From NCBI GenBank assembly GCA_002704915.1, contig PAIP01000020.1, positions 1 to 64,000 on the forward strand: a stretch of DNA of 64,000 nt, in the 5' to 3' direction. The notes beneath the pieces were generated by a model that saw only the letters and a list, made by a program, of their open reading frames with translations, ran no database searches and had not been told where the DNA came from. Source of the DNA: Parvularcula sp. GTDB lineage: Bacteria; Pseudomonadota; Alphaproteobacteria; Caulobacterales; Parvularculaceae. The number at the start of each line of letters is the position of its first letter. Position 1 is the first letter of the stretch. The translations under genes were made by a program, and so were the position numbers. Positions 1 through 8,336 of the stretch are shown here, piece by piece.

Positions 1-92
1 CGTACCGTACCGTACCGTACCGTACCGTACCGTACCGTACCGTACCGTACCGTACCGTACCGTACCGTACCGTACCGTACCGTACCGTACCG
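1..92. repeat. CGTAC pentanucleotide tandem array (at least 18 copies)
   Basis: Eighteen uninterrupted CGTAC units fill 1-90, followed by a partial CG. The array runs off the left edge, so its true length is unknown. Units are identical with no drift, so the array is either young or an artefact of assembly at a contig end. A 5-bp unit is not a multiple of three and would shift frame if transcribed within a gene, but no gene could be tied to it. From 93 to 311 nothing convincing is seen: reading frames there only shadow the reverse-strand TetR gene. Confidence 0.95.
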
Positions 93-311
93 AAATCGCA
101 TATTATGTCAACTGCATGTAGTGATGAGGCCCAATCAGAGTGTCTATTTCTTGTTTTCAGAGATGAAGTGTTGCAACCGGGATACGTGCCGCGGCCGGCC
201 GGAAACCAACGCCCGTTCGAAGCAACGCGTTGGCGGAGTAAGCGCCAGAGATTAAAACAGGTTGTTTTCCGTTTTGAAAATGCAAAAGCGGGAAGCCTTG
301 TGAACGTACGC

Positions 312-914
312 CTAGAGAAGATCAGGCAAGCGCAACAGGAATTCGATGCAATTCTGCCGCTGCGTTTTTCCGGCCTCGTAATGTGCGCTGGTATCGATCA
401 CGTTCACCCCAATGAGATGGGACAACATCATGAGCGAGGCGATCTTTGCCTTTGCCGGGGACAGGCCAAGCTCACGATAAACGGCGGTAATGATTTTTAG
501 CCGCTCTGCGTCCACATTCGCCACCGCTGCCCGGGCGATGTCCGAGGAATGCGCCCACTCTCGTAACGAATGCTCGATACGCCCGCCCGGCACATCGGGA
601 CGTTTTCCCGACGCAACTTCGATAAGATGAATGAGCTTTTGGCGCGGCTCTGTCAGTTTCTGGATGTTATTGGCAATTTTGTCAGTAAGATTCCTGCGCC
701 AGTAAATCAGCATTTCTTGCAACAGATCGTCCCGGTCCTTGAAGTGCCAATAGAAACTTCCTTTCGTAACCCGCAACGATTTAGCTAGCGTTTCGACCTT
801 GACATTCGCGACACCGCCACGACCGACAGCGGTCAACGCCGCCCTCGCCCAAGATTCGCGATCAAGACTGCCGTACTCGGCGCGTGGTGCTTTTTTTAAT
901 TTTTCCGCCGTCAT
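312..914 (-). CDS. TetR/AcrR family transcriptional regulator
   Basis: A 200-residue one-domain-plus-ligand-pocket repressor of normal TetR length. Residues about 20-65 form the TetR-type helix-turn-helix, with the usual order of a helix ending in AVGRGG, then VETLAKSLRVTKGSFYWHF, the recognition helix plus the tyrosine/tryptophan-histidine-phenylalanine cap. The C-terminal half is a helical ligand-binding domain of unassigned specificity. It lies 122 bp downstream of the quinone oxidoreductase on the same strand and could share its transcript. The acyl-CoA ligase gene diverges just beyond that. Control of these two neighbours by a hydrophobic acid or its CoA ester is an inference from context, not seen in the sequence. 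Confidence 0.9.
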   Translation of the reverse strand: MTAEKLKKAPRAEYGSLDRESWARAALTAVGRGGVANVKVETLAKSLRVTKGSFYWHFKDRDDLLQEMLIYWRRNLTDKIANNIQKLTEPRQKLIHLIEVASGKRPDVPGGRIEHSLREWAHSSDIARAAVANVDAERLKIITAVYRELGLSPAKAKIASLMMLSHLIGVNVIDTSAHYEAGKTQRQNCIEFLLRLPDLL

Positions 915-1036
915 CGTACGCTATTCTTTCAGACTTTCGATTGAATTCGTCAAACAACGACAATACCGCACAAGAACGCTGCTGCAATCTTTATCTCGCA
1001 GGAGCGCGGCCATTGCTTCGGTTCGTGCGTCAACGT

Positions 1037-2005
1037 TTACAATCCGACGCCCAGCAAGACTTTTCCGCTGGTTTCGGCGTTGTTAAGCGCTTCAAGTCCC
1101 GACTTCAGCTCCGCCATAGGCACGATCCTGTCGATATGAAGATGTAACCGGTCGGTAGCCGCAAGTTCCACCAACTCACGTTGGGCCGATACGACCGTTT
1201 CCCGATCACGGACAAAATCCCAGAAGACGCCAACGACGGAAATTGCGTTAACCAGCACATGGTTGGCTGGAATCGCTGCGGGCGCGCCGCCAGCAAAGCC
1301 ACAAACCAGTAATCGCCCGCCCCAGTTCAATAATTTGATGCTCTTCAACGTTATATCGCCGCCGACGGGATCGACCACCAGATCAACCCCGTCCGGCGCG
1401 GCGTTCCGAACTTCCTCGAGCCAGCCATCCTGACGATAATCGATTGCTGCCGCGCTACCGTTGGCCAGCGCAAGCGCGCGCTTTTCCGGAGTCCCCGCTG
1501 TCGAAATCACACGAGCGCCGCGCCATTTCGCAAGCTGAACGGCCGCCAGGCCAAGCCCGCCGGCAGCGGCGTGAACCAGCACGGTCTGACCCGGCTGTAG
1601 ACCACCTTTTGCGAACAGGGCGATATATGCTGTGGTATAAGAGACCGGTAGCGTGGCAGCACGGTCAAAACCGAGATGATCGGGCAATTTGACGGGACGC
1701 GCCGAATCGACTGCGCAATACTCTGCATAAGCGCCGGACGGCACCTGGCCCAAAACGCGATCACCGGGTTCAAATCCGGTGCAGCCGTTCGCGTCAACAA
1801 CAACCCCAGCGAATTCGCTGCCCAATACAAATGGCGGTTCAACCTTGACCTGATAGCGGCCACGCACGGCGATAATGTCCGCGAAATTCAGCCCGGCATG
1901 GCTGATCTTCACGAGGACTTCACCGGCTTCCGGCTTCGGCTCATCAATCTGCTTGAGGACGAGATCATCAATCGTTCCCCAGCGTTCCAGCACCCACGAT
2001 CTCAT
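1037..2005 (-). CDS. Zinc-independent quinone oxidoreductase-type MDR dehydrogenase
   Basis: A 322-residue medium-chain dehydrogenase/reductase of the NADPH:quinone oxidoreductase branch. The N-terminal GroES-like domain has GLNFADIIAVRGRY and GSEFAGVV. The Rossmann part contains HAAAGGLGLAAVQLAK, the dinucleotide-binding glycine motif. The cysteine/histidine zinc ligands of alcohol dehydrogenases are absent, as expected for this branch. Family members reduce quinones or enones, or act on acyl-CoA-related substrates, in the cytosol using NADPH. The length is typical. An AGGGA ribosome-binding stretch sits about 11 nt before the ATG. It diverges from the acyl-CoA ligase at 2094 with an 88-bp shared promoter region and is followed by the TetR gene. 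The substrate cannot be told from sequence. Confidence 0.88.
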   Translation of the reverse strand: MRSWVLERWGTIDDLVLKQIDEPKPEAGEVLVKISHAGLNFADIIAVRGRYQVKVEPPFVLGSEFAGVVVDANGCTGFEPGDRVLGQVPSGAYAEYCAVDSARPVKLPDHLGFDRAATLPVSYTTAYIALFAKGGLQPGQTVLVHAAAGGLGLAAVQLAKWRGARVISTAGTPEKRALALANGSAAAIDYRQDGWLEEVRNAAPDGVDLVVDPVGGDITLKSIKLLNWGGRLLVCGFAGGAPAAIPANHVLVNAISVVGVFWDFVRDRETVVSAQRELVELAATDRLHLHIDRIVPMAELKSGLEALNNAETSGKVLLGVGL

Positions 2006-2093
2006 TAGCGAACCGATTCCCTGCTTGACTTAACGCCGACCAATACGGTGAGGTATGGCGACATGTCAATAAAACAATGAGCGGAGTATATTG

Positions 2094-3788
2094 ATGACAG
2101 ACGAAAATTCCTCGTCGGCGCCATGGCGTAAATATTATAATGACAAGGCGGCCGGACTTAACCATGCTGAAGCTTTTCCGCTTACGGAATTTCTCGATAG
2201 AGCGATGCGCCAGTTTCCAACAGCACGTTTCCTAACATTCAATGGGACATCACTCAGCTATGAACAGACGCGCGAACTCGTCGACCGGCTTGCCGGTGGA
2301 CTGGCGGCCCTTGGCGTCGAAAAAGGCGACCGGGTTGGATATATGGCGCCTGCTCATCCAGCGTTTTCGCTGACATGTTTTGCGCTCTGGCGCCTCGGCG
2401 CGGTGGAAGTCGGCCTAAATCCGCTTTACGCGGAGAGCAAACTCATCATGATGGCAAATGACTCCGGCCTTTCCGCAGTGATAACGCTCGATAGCCCGGA
2501 CCTAACCGAAAAAGCCAGCAAACTCGCATTGGCAGCACCCGAAATAAAGACGCTGATCCTCGCGCCGGCGACAACGTGCAATCCGGAAACGCCGGCGGAA
2601 TTGCCACGGCAGTCCGGAGATATACACACCATCAGCCTTCACGACGTGATTGCGCGCGGCGAAAGCGCCGAAAAAGCGCCGATCGATCCCGCCACTGACG
2701 CTGCCGCGCTGCAATATACAGGCGGCACCACAGGCGCGCCGAAAGCTGCTATCCTCACTCATGCAAATCTCGCGATCAACGCGCAGCAAATGACCTCCTG
2801 GTATCCGGCGCTTCAAGACGGTTGCGAGGCCATGCTGGCGGCGGCTCCGGTAACGCATGTCGCCGGCCTCGGCCCGATGCAGAATTTCATGACATCCCTG
2901 GCTGGCGAATTGGTCTGGATGTCCCGTTTCTCTCCACATGCGGCACTGGACCTGATCGAACGCCACAATGTCAGTGTATTGATCGCACCGCCGACCATGT
3001 ATGTCGCTTTTCTAGACGCCTGCCGCGAGCGGCGTTTCGACTGGTCTCGCATCCGTGTCGCCCAGGCGGGCGCCGCGCCAGTACCGACGGAGCTGAAGCG
3101 GCGTGTGTTCGACGCAACTGGCCTTTGGCTGACAACACTATACGGCATGACGGAAACCTCGCCGGCAACCGTCTATTCAACGCCGCTCCGAGAACAAGCG
3201 GATGCGACCGGGATTCCGCTCCCCCTGACGGAAGTGCAAATTCGCACACTGAACAATCCGGCGCAAATCGCCGCGTCAAACGAATCCGGAGAGATCTGCG
3301 TGAAAGGGCCACAAGTCATGGCCGGATACTGGCACCGCCCGGAGGAAACGCAGAATTCCTTTGTGGACGGATTTTTTCGCACAGGCGATATCGGCGCCAT
3401 GTCGGAAGACGGCGTCATCACCGTGCGCGACCGCGTCAAGGATGTGATCATCGCCAGCGGATACAACGTATACGCCGCCGATGTCGAAGCTGCTATTCTA
3501 GAACATCCGGCAGTTCGCGAAGCGGCAGTTATCGGCATCAACGACGATTATCGCGGAGAAACCGTTAAGGCGATCATCAGTCTCTCAGCCGACGCGGCGC
3601 TCGACCTGCCGACCCTTCAGACATTCCTGAAAGGCCGGTTGTCGCCGATTGAAATGCCGAAAAAACTTGAAATTATGGACGACATTCCAAAGAACGAAAA
3701 CATGAAAATTTCAAAGCTGGCGCTGCGCGAACGCGAGACGTCTCTAAACGCACAAGTGAGGCAGTCCCGTACGGTGCCGCTAACATAA
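2094..3788 (+). CDS. AMP-dependent acyl-CoA ligase (fatty or aryl acid CoA synthetase)
   Basis: A 564-residue adenylate-forming enzyme that activates a carboxylic acid with ATP and joins it to CoA. The P-loop-like signature YTGGTTGAPKAA lies near residues 208-219. Later come LYGMTETSP, the A5 motif, then GYWHRPEET, FRTGDIG and VKDVIIASGYNVYAADVE, the A8 hinge. Near the end, PKNENMKISK carries the A10 catalytic lysine, so all active-site motifs are present. A TTG lies immediately before the ATG, but GGAG at 2083-2086 is spaced 7 nt from the ATG, which is preferred. The divergent quinone oxidoreductase and the TetR gene suggest a small acid-catabolic unit. Chain length or aromatic specificity cannot be told. 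Confidence 0.92.
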   Translation: MTDENSSSAPWRKYYNDKAAGLNHAEAFPLTEFLDRAMRQFPTARFLTFNGTSLSYEQTRELVDRLAGGLAALGVEKGDRVGYMAPAHPAFSLTCFALWRLGAVEVGLNPLYAESKLIMMANDSGLSAVITLDSPDLTEKASKLALAAPEIKTLILAPATTCNPETPAELPRQSGDIHTISLHDVIARGESAEKAPIDPATDAAALQYTGGTTGAPKAAILTHANLAINAQQMTSWYPALQDGCEAMLAAAPVTHVAGLGPMQNFMTSLAGELVWMSRFSPHAALDLIERHNVSVLIAPPTMYVAFLDACRERRFDWSRIRVAQAGAAPVPTELKRRVFDATGLWLTTLYGMTETSPATVYSTPLREQADATGIPLPLTEVQIRTLNNPAQIAASNESGEICVKGPQVMAGYWHRPEETQNSFVDGFFRTGDIGAMSEDGVITVRDRVKDVIIASGYNVYAADVEAAILEHPAVREAAVIGINDDYRGETVKAIISLSADAALDLPTLQTFLKGRLSPIEMPKKLEIMDDIPKNENMKISKLALRERETSLNAQVRQSRTVPLT

Positions 3789-3937
3789 AACAGCCGGACC
3801 AAGGCGTGCCTGATTCGTTAAGAGGCCATTTCGAAAGCGGTTGAGCGCCTAGGGGACGCATGGTTCCAAGGAGTTGCGAAGCTACTTGAAGGATGTCATG
3901 TGGAACCCGGCCACCCGCGGACAATATAAGGGCGCGA

Positions 3938-4121
3938 TGCTATCAGACAAATCTGACGGACGCGGAATGGCGCGTGATCGCGGCTTATCTCCCGCCAGCG
4001 AAGGCGACGGGACGCCCCCGCGCTTGGCTATACGGGGATGGTCAATGCGATCTTCAACGTACTGGGCGGCGGGATCGCAAGGCGGCTGACCCGCTCCGAT
4101 TGCGCAGCCACCCATTTTTAA
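3938..4121 (+). pseudogene. Remnant of an IS5-family transposase, N-terminal part, frameshifted
   Basis: Codons from 3938 read CYQTNLTDAEWRVIAAYLPP followed by GRPRAW, the usual opening of IS5-group transposases. The reading then has to move one frame to continue as MVNAIFNVLGGGIARRL (4039 onwards), the next conserved block, and stops at 4119-4121. Only about 60 codons of a normally 250-280 codon gene remain, and no inverted terminal repeats or target duplications were found. It is therefore a decayed fragment. The surrounding non-coding stretch 3789-4418 holds nothing else recognisable. Confidence 0.75.
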
Positions 4122-4418
4122 CCATGAAGTTGGTTTCGATAGAAGGCCGATTTGATTGGAGTCTCCACACAGCGGAGGCCGGATCGGCAGGACTGTGGGT
4201 TTCTGGGGCTGGCGGTTTATAGCGCACTGACGAGTGCCGACGGATTGTATTGCATTGCCGTCACCAGCGTTCAATGACGATTTTGACCCCTTTAAGCTAT
4301 TGAACAATTCAAGATAAAGGCATTCGGCATTAGGCAACATTCCAACAACTTTTCAGTCCTAAGTCGCTTGCGTTTCATTCTCTCCCCCTTCATATGACGA
4401 ATTAAGCCAGATTCTTCC

Positions 4419-5579
4419 TCAAGGGTCGGGCCGATTTTTCAAATTCCGGTCATCGGCGATAAATTTACCGGTGCTGTAGATCCCAAATGGTCGCGGCAAG
4501 TGTTTTCGATCAAATTGCGGCATGACGATTCCACCATTTACATTCGCTTCATCATAGTCCGACTGCCCGCCCTTCGCTTGCTGCGGCGGCAAGAATTTGA
4601 CGGGCTGAGGCGCGCCGTCGTCGCCGCGCCGCAGGCGCCCGGTTGCTATATCGTCGAACTCAAAGACCACCGTGCCGCGATGGCCTGTGCGCGCGTTGCC
4701 TAACTGCTCCGGCGCAACCAAGAGAAAGATGCGGTCGTTTTCAACGGCGAGGCTTGAGCCTGTGAACCAGTCGCCCGCATAGGGCGCGGCGTCCTCCGGC
4801 GTCAGAAGCGTCGCCACATAACTCCAGTATTCGCCGGCGCGGTCACTCGCCAAGAGAATGGTGTCGGCGAGCACCTTACCGCCGTGAAGCACCGGATTGC
4901 GGATCGCCTGCAGTGATAAATAGAGCCGACCTTTGTAAAAAAGCGTTCCCGGTTCAGTCAAGATGATATAGTCGGCCAGGTCGCGATTGATTTCGCCGAG
5001 CTTGAACCGCGTTCGAAAAGGCGAAACCGGGAAAGGTCCCGCGCCGAAAAGCGCCACTTCATCCGACCACGGCCCTTCCGGGTATGGAGCATGGGAGTAA
5101 GCGATCCAACCGATTTCTAACTTGCGATCATGGGGCCCGCGATATGGTTGTCGCGAAAGATAACGGTGCCAGAATAGCTTCCACTCTCTGCCAGCGTCGC
5201 CCGGCGTGTGAACGAGGCTCGCCGTTTCATGCCACCAGCGCCCGGAGACGGCCTCGCCATTTGCCAGTGTTGACGCGGCAGGCGACGCTCTGTTCACCTT
5301 TGCAACCCGGCGCCACGTGCGACCGTTGTCGTCAGAGCGGGCGATTCGCGTTTCTACGCGGCTGTCTTTACCGGCCTTAAGGGCGGAATAAGCCATCCAG
5401 CCCACGCCGTCGGGACCGTATTCCATAGACGGGTCATAGATCCCGTTGGGAGCATCTTCGCCTTCGATGAAAATTTCTGACCAGGGCGCCTCGTCCGTCG
5501 GCGGGCGCTCACCTATGGCGCGGGCATGGAGTGGGAATAACCCTGCAAGCAGAACGACTGCGATCGTTCGACAATTCAT
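4419..5579 (-). CDS. Exported beta-propeller protein with an Asp-box (BNR/sialidase-like)
   Basis: A 386-residue protein with an N-terminal signal peptide ending near ALHARA/IGE (about residue 21). One clear Asp-box, SDDNGRTW, lies at 82-89, and repeated blade-like segments follow, such as GWIAYSHAPYPEGPWSDE and LFYKGRLYLSLQ. This pattern is typical of BNR or five-bladed glycoside-hydrolase-like propellers that bind or cleave glycans outside the cytoplasm. No complete sialidase arginine triad could be assigned, so catalytic activity is not claimed. GGAG five bases before the ATG fixes the start. It diverges from the PadR gene across a 150-bp region. It resembles in general style, but is not a close copy of, the secreted protein at 41001-42686. 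Confidence 0.7.
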   Translation of the reverse strand: MNCRTIAVVLLAGLFPLHARAIGERPPTDEAPWSEIFIEGEDAPNGIYDPSMEYGPDGVGWMAYSALKAGKDSRVETRIARSDDNGRTWRRVAKVNRASPAASTLANGEAVSGRWWHETASLVHTPGDAGREWKLFWHRYLSRQPYRGPHDRKLEIGWIAYSHAPYPEGPWSDEVALFGAGPFPVSPFRTRFKLGEINRDLADYIILTEPGTLFYKGRLYLSLQAIRNPVLHGGKVLADTILLASDRAGEYWSYVATLLTPEDAAPYAGDWFTGSSLAVENDRIFLLVAPEQLGNARTGHRGTVVFEFDDIATGRLRRGDDGAPQPVKFLPPQQAKGGQSDYDEANVNGGIVMPQFDRKHLPRPFGIYSTGKFIADDRNLKNRPDP

Positions 5580-5669
5580 CTTAGCTCCGTTCTGTTTGCT
5601 CGTTACGGGGTTTGCCGCCCTTGTGCAATCGCATCGCTATTGGTTATTACCTTGACATCCCAAGTATTA

Positions 5670-5690
5670 TTACATTGGACTACAATGTAA
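5670..5690. promoter_or_regulatory. Perfect inverted repeat, putative PadR operator
   Basis: TTACATTG, a 5-base spacer and CAATGTAA form a perfect 8-bp inverted repeat. It contains an ACAT/ATGT pair as favoured by PadR-family repressors. It lies 40 bp before the PadR start, with a TTGACA hexamer at 5652-5657 just upstream. Another CAATGT half-site follows at 5693-5698. Autoregulation is an inference. Confidence 0.55.
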
Positions 5691-5729
5691 GTCAATGTTA
5701 GGAAAGTGCAAAATGAAGGTAATGCACTT

Positions 5730-6062
5730 ATGGACGACGCTTGGCCGCAACAAATGCGCAAAGGATTTGCTGAGCTTTGCATTTTGATCGTGCTCAAGCG
5801 ATCGGAAAATTACGGCTATGCCATCCTCGCCGAGCTCAGCGCTTTTGATGCGCTTTCCTTCTCGGAATCGACACTCTACCCGGTGTTGTCAAAAATGGCC
5901 GGCGAAGGCCTACTGGCGGTTCGAGAAGGCCCATCCCTGCGCGGCCGCGCGCGGCGATATTACAGCCTCACCGCAAAAGGGCGTGCGCGGCTGAAAAACC
6001 TGACTGTCTACTGGAAGGCGCTTCGCGCCGGGCTCGACGACCTCCTTGCAGGAAAAGGATAG
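5730..6062 (+). CDS. PadR family transcriptional regulator
   Basis: A 110-residue winged-helix regulator. The PadR signature is clear: KGFAELCILIVLKRSENYGYAIL, then SESTLYPVLSKMAGEGLL, a basic wing (REGPSLRGRARRYYSLT) and a short C-terminal dimer helix. A GTG eight codons upstream is possible, but it has a Shine-Dalgarno-like sequence almost touching it. The ATG at 5730 with AAGG about 10 nt upstream fits the family start better. The next gene begins 6 bp after its stop and encodes a membrane protein of the HAAS type. PadR/HAAS pairs are a common arrangement in which the regulator controls its membrane partner. A palindrome upstream supports autoregulation. Confidence 0.9.
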   Translation: MDDAWPQQMRKGFAELCILIVLKRSENYGYAILAELSAFDALSFSESTLYPVLSKMAGEGLLAVREGPSLRGRARRYYSLTAKGRARLKNLTVYWKALRAGLDDLLAGKG

Positions 6063-6068
6063 ATTGTT

Positions 6069-6551
6069 ATGTCGGAACATAAGATATTGGGGTCGTACCT
6101 CGCGCAAGTTGCAGACGCATTACGCGAAGCAGGCGCTGCCCCTGCAGAAATCGCCGACATCCAAGCGGGCTTGCGAGAGCATGTTCATGAAGCCATATCG
6201 CAAGACGGTGCAGACATTAACGCCATCGTCGCAAGCCTTGATCCGCCGACGGCATTCGTTGAGCGGTTCGGCGAGACGGCGGTCGGCGCAAAGAAGTCTG
6301 ATCGTGAGCATCTGTTCGGTGGCGCAGGATTTTTCGGTGGACTGATCGTTTTCGTGACTGCGTTCCTGATATTGCCAAATATTGATCCGGCATTGATGGA
6401 ACGCATGTCGGCGCCGCTGATCCTGACTGCCATTATCTTCTCCGCTTCGCTGGGCTTTGCGGGGCGTAACACGAAGTTTGGCAAGGCCTCACTCGCACTA
6501 GCGGCGGGGATGACCGGTCTTTTCGCGTTCCTCATAACCCGTGGCGGCTGA
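6069..6551 (+). CDS. HAAS-domain membrane protein, partner of PadR
   Basis: A 160-residue protein. The first 75 residues are a helical soluble domain (YLAQVADALREAG through LDPPTAFVERFGE). This matches the HAAS-type signalling domain found next to PadR regulators, where it is thought to transmit signals to membrane proteins. Three hydrophobic stretches follow, at about 84-104, 115-133 and 140-157, so the C-terminal half is membrane-embedded. The gene is 6 bp from padR and almost certainly co-transcribed. Its cellular role is not known. Envelope-stress or lipid-related functions are suggested for relatives, but nothing here decides it. Confidence 0.8.
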   Translation: MSEHKILGSYLAQVADALREAGAAPAEIADIQAGLREHVHEAISQDGADINAIVASLDPPTAFVERFGETAVGAKKSDREHLFGGAGFFGGLIVFVTAFLILPNIDPALMERMSAPLILTAIIFSASLGFAGRNTKFGKASLALAAGMTGLFAFLITRGG

Positions 6552-6563
6552 CGGCGCGCGCGC

Positions 6564-6585
6564 TCTGGCGAAGGTCTACGCCAGA
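6564..6585 (+). terminator. Hairpin downstream of the padR operon
   Basis: TCTGGCG and CGCCAGA form a perfect 7-bp stem with an 8-base loop, starting 13 bp after the stop of the HAAS gene. No T-run follows, so intrinsic termination is weak or uncertain. A TTGACA hexamer directly after it (6590-6595) may belong to the next gene's promoter. Confidence 0.35.
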
Positions 6586-6656
6586 CGGCTTGACATACCT
6601 TGGGTTTCGATGTAATGATGCTCTGGAATTTACAGTATCGGTGACTGAGTTCAGGT

Positions 6657-8108
6657 ATGCGCATGTCATTTTTGGCAGCTTCTCCGCTCAAAGCTGCGAG
6701 CTGCTCTGCAGTACTGGCTTTAGCAACGGTGTGCGCATGCGACGGTGATGCGCCAGTTGCTATGGAAGCCGAAGCCCCTCCGCAGCCGCAAGCCAGCTGC
6801 CGCATTGTTGCGCAAGATGTTGAGATCCGCTGCCCCTATCATGCCATCGACGGCGACCGGCACACAATTACGTATACGGACCTTACCGATGGCGCGGTCA
6901 GGATGGCCGACGCCCTGGCTACCAACAATCAATCTGAAATCCTGAATGACCCGCTTCAGCCGCTGGGTTGGGCGACACAGGTGACCGTAGTATCGCCCGG
7001 TCTCAACCGCGCCCTGACGGCGAAGCAGCGCGTCAACTGCGCCTCGCAAATCGACTGCCTAACAAGCATGTGGTACGTATACCATGATGAACGCAACGCC
7101 GGACCGGACGACGACGAATGGGTGCATATCAATCTTTCAAGCCTTGGTCTGGCCTCGCCTTATGAGGCGCATGGCTGGAGCACATGGCTCAATAACGACC
7201 TTGCGTTATTTAATGCGCTCGCGGCGCCGAACGGAACCGGCTGGATCACAGAGCAAGAGGAAAACACGCCGCAAATTTATGCGTTGCGTATTTCCGGATC
7301 ACCCCGCGTTGAGCTTTTTGCGCCCGACAGGCTCGAAAATCAGAACTGTCTGACCGGGCGCGTCAACGCGCAGCCGCCGCGACAAGCCGATCAGTGTTTT
7401 GACGGCCAGCGCCTGTCAATTGTCAGACGCTGTTATGACGAACCGGTCACGAGCGCGGCCTATTCGCGTCACAACACGCGCCTTGTTAATGATGCATCGA
7501 GCGGCGCATGCATTCCCGGGCCGCAACAAAACGTTCCCGTGTTGAGAACTTTTGTCGTCGAACTCAACGCGTTTTGTGAACCCAAACAGCACTTTGCCGA
7601 TCTGACGCCGGTGCACGAGCCAGCCACTTCTCCCGAACATCGGGCGATGGGCGTTACGCCTGAATGGGGCGAGATGCTGTCGGCAATCAGCGATGACGGC
7701 CGGTTTCTTGCGCTTGGCGTCAATCGTATCGATCCGGATCTCGTGATGAACGAAGAATGCGCCGGGTTTCAGCACAACCTCACCGACACGAATAACGAAT
7801 TGAGTGGCAATGCAACCCGTCATACGCATGTCTGCGAGTTAAATGACCAACTAACATGCGCAGGTGCGCCAGTCGCGATCCCGACAGAATTTGCGCCCAT
7901 CGAAGATCTTGCCGTACCCGGATTTCTGCCCGGCACGGGTGCGGGCGACTATTCGGTCCTTTTGAACCGGGTTTACTCCCCGATTGGCGGTGACCGGCTT
8001 TCGGATATCGTTCGCGCGGACTCCATTGCGGGAAATACGAATGTCGCGCCGCTGCCGCTCGGCCCGGCAACAGGCGCAATGATTATACACCGCCCAACCG
8101 ACCCATAA
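6657..8108 (+). CDS. Orphan secreted lipoprotein of unknown function
   Basis: A 483-residue protein I do not recognise. The N-terminus has a hydrophobic signal followed by a cysteine-rich site (ATVCACDGD near residue 28) that fits a lipoprotein signal, so anchoring in the envelope is likely. The mature part has about 15 cysteines in pairs, such as CRI..RCPY, CASQIDC and CLTGRV..QCFDG, suggesting several disulphides. It also has a repeated style of short beta segments. No catalytic motif was found. It stands alone: 105 bp after the padR unit on the same strand and convergent with the large TPR gene. A preceding AGG two bases from the ATG makes the exact start uncertain. An ATG two codons later is equally possible. 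Confidence 0.6.
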   Translation: MRMSFLAASPLKAASCSAVLALATVCACDGDAPVAMEAEAPPQPQASCRIVAQDVEIRCPYHAIDGDRHTITYTDLTDGAVRMADALATNNQSEILNDPLQPLGWATQVTVVSPGLNRALTAKQRVNCASQIDCLTSMWYVYHDERNAGPDDDEWVHINLSSLGLASPYEAHGWSTWLNNDLALFNALAAPNGTGWITEQEENTPQIYALRISGSPRVELFAPDRLENQNCLTGRVNAQPPRQADQCFDGQRLSIVRRCYDEPVTSAAYSRHNTRLVNDASSGACIPGPQQNVPVLRTFVVELNAFCEPKQHFADLTPVHEPATSPEHRAMGVTPEWGEMLSAISDDGRFLALGVNRIDPDLVMNEECAGFQHNLTDTNNELSGNATRHTHVCELNDQLTCAGAPVAIPTEFAPIEDLAVPGFLPGTGAGDYSVLLNRVYSPIGGDRLSDIVRADSIAGNTNVAPLPLGPATGAMIIHRPTDP

Positions 8109-8336
8109 AGGAAGTCAATTTCCCGCCCTGTCGCATGCACTATATGGTCCTTACGCATGCTGGCGAAAATATTGTGCTAACCTCCTGCAAAATCACTCGA
8201 AATTCGGACTTAGGGGCCTGACACAAAGTTCGATACGCGTTCACGAAGGGGAGCCATTTTTCAGCCAATAAAACAGTACGCATGTCGAAGATTCAAAACG
8301 ACCGCTGTAATTTTCGCGAGGTCAAACGCGACTTGT

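Noticed and set aside
105..500. 131-codon forward frame before the TetR gene
   Set aside because: It overlaps the TetR gene antisense for half of its length, has no ribosome-binding site and resembles no family.
2061..2070. ACATGTCA word near the acyl-CoA ligase promoter, partly like the regulon site
   Set aside because: It lacks the leading TA bases and the C flank, and one match of eight bases is expected by chance. It is not counted as a regulon copy.
8133..8172. Repeated GCATGC words after the lipoprotein gene
   Set aside because: Six-base palindromes 16 bases apart form no stable hairpin with a T-run; not called as a terminator.
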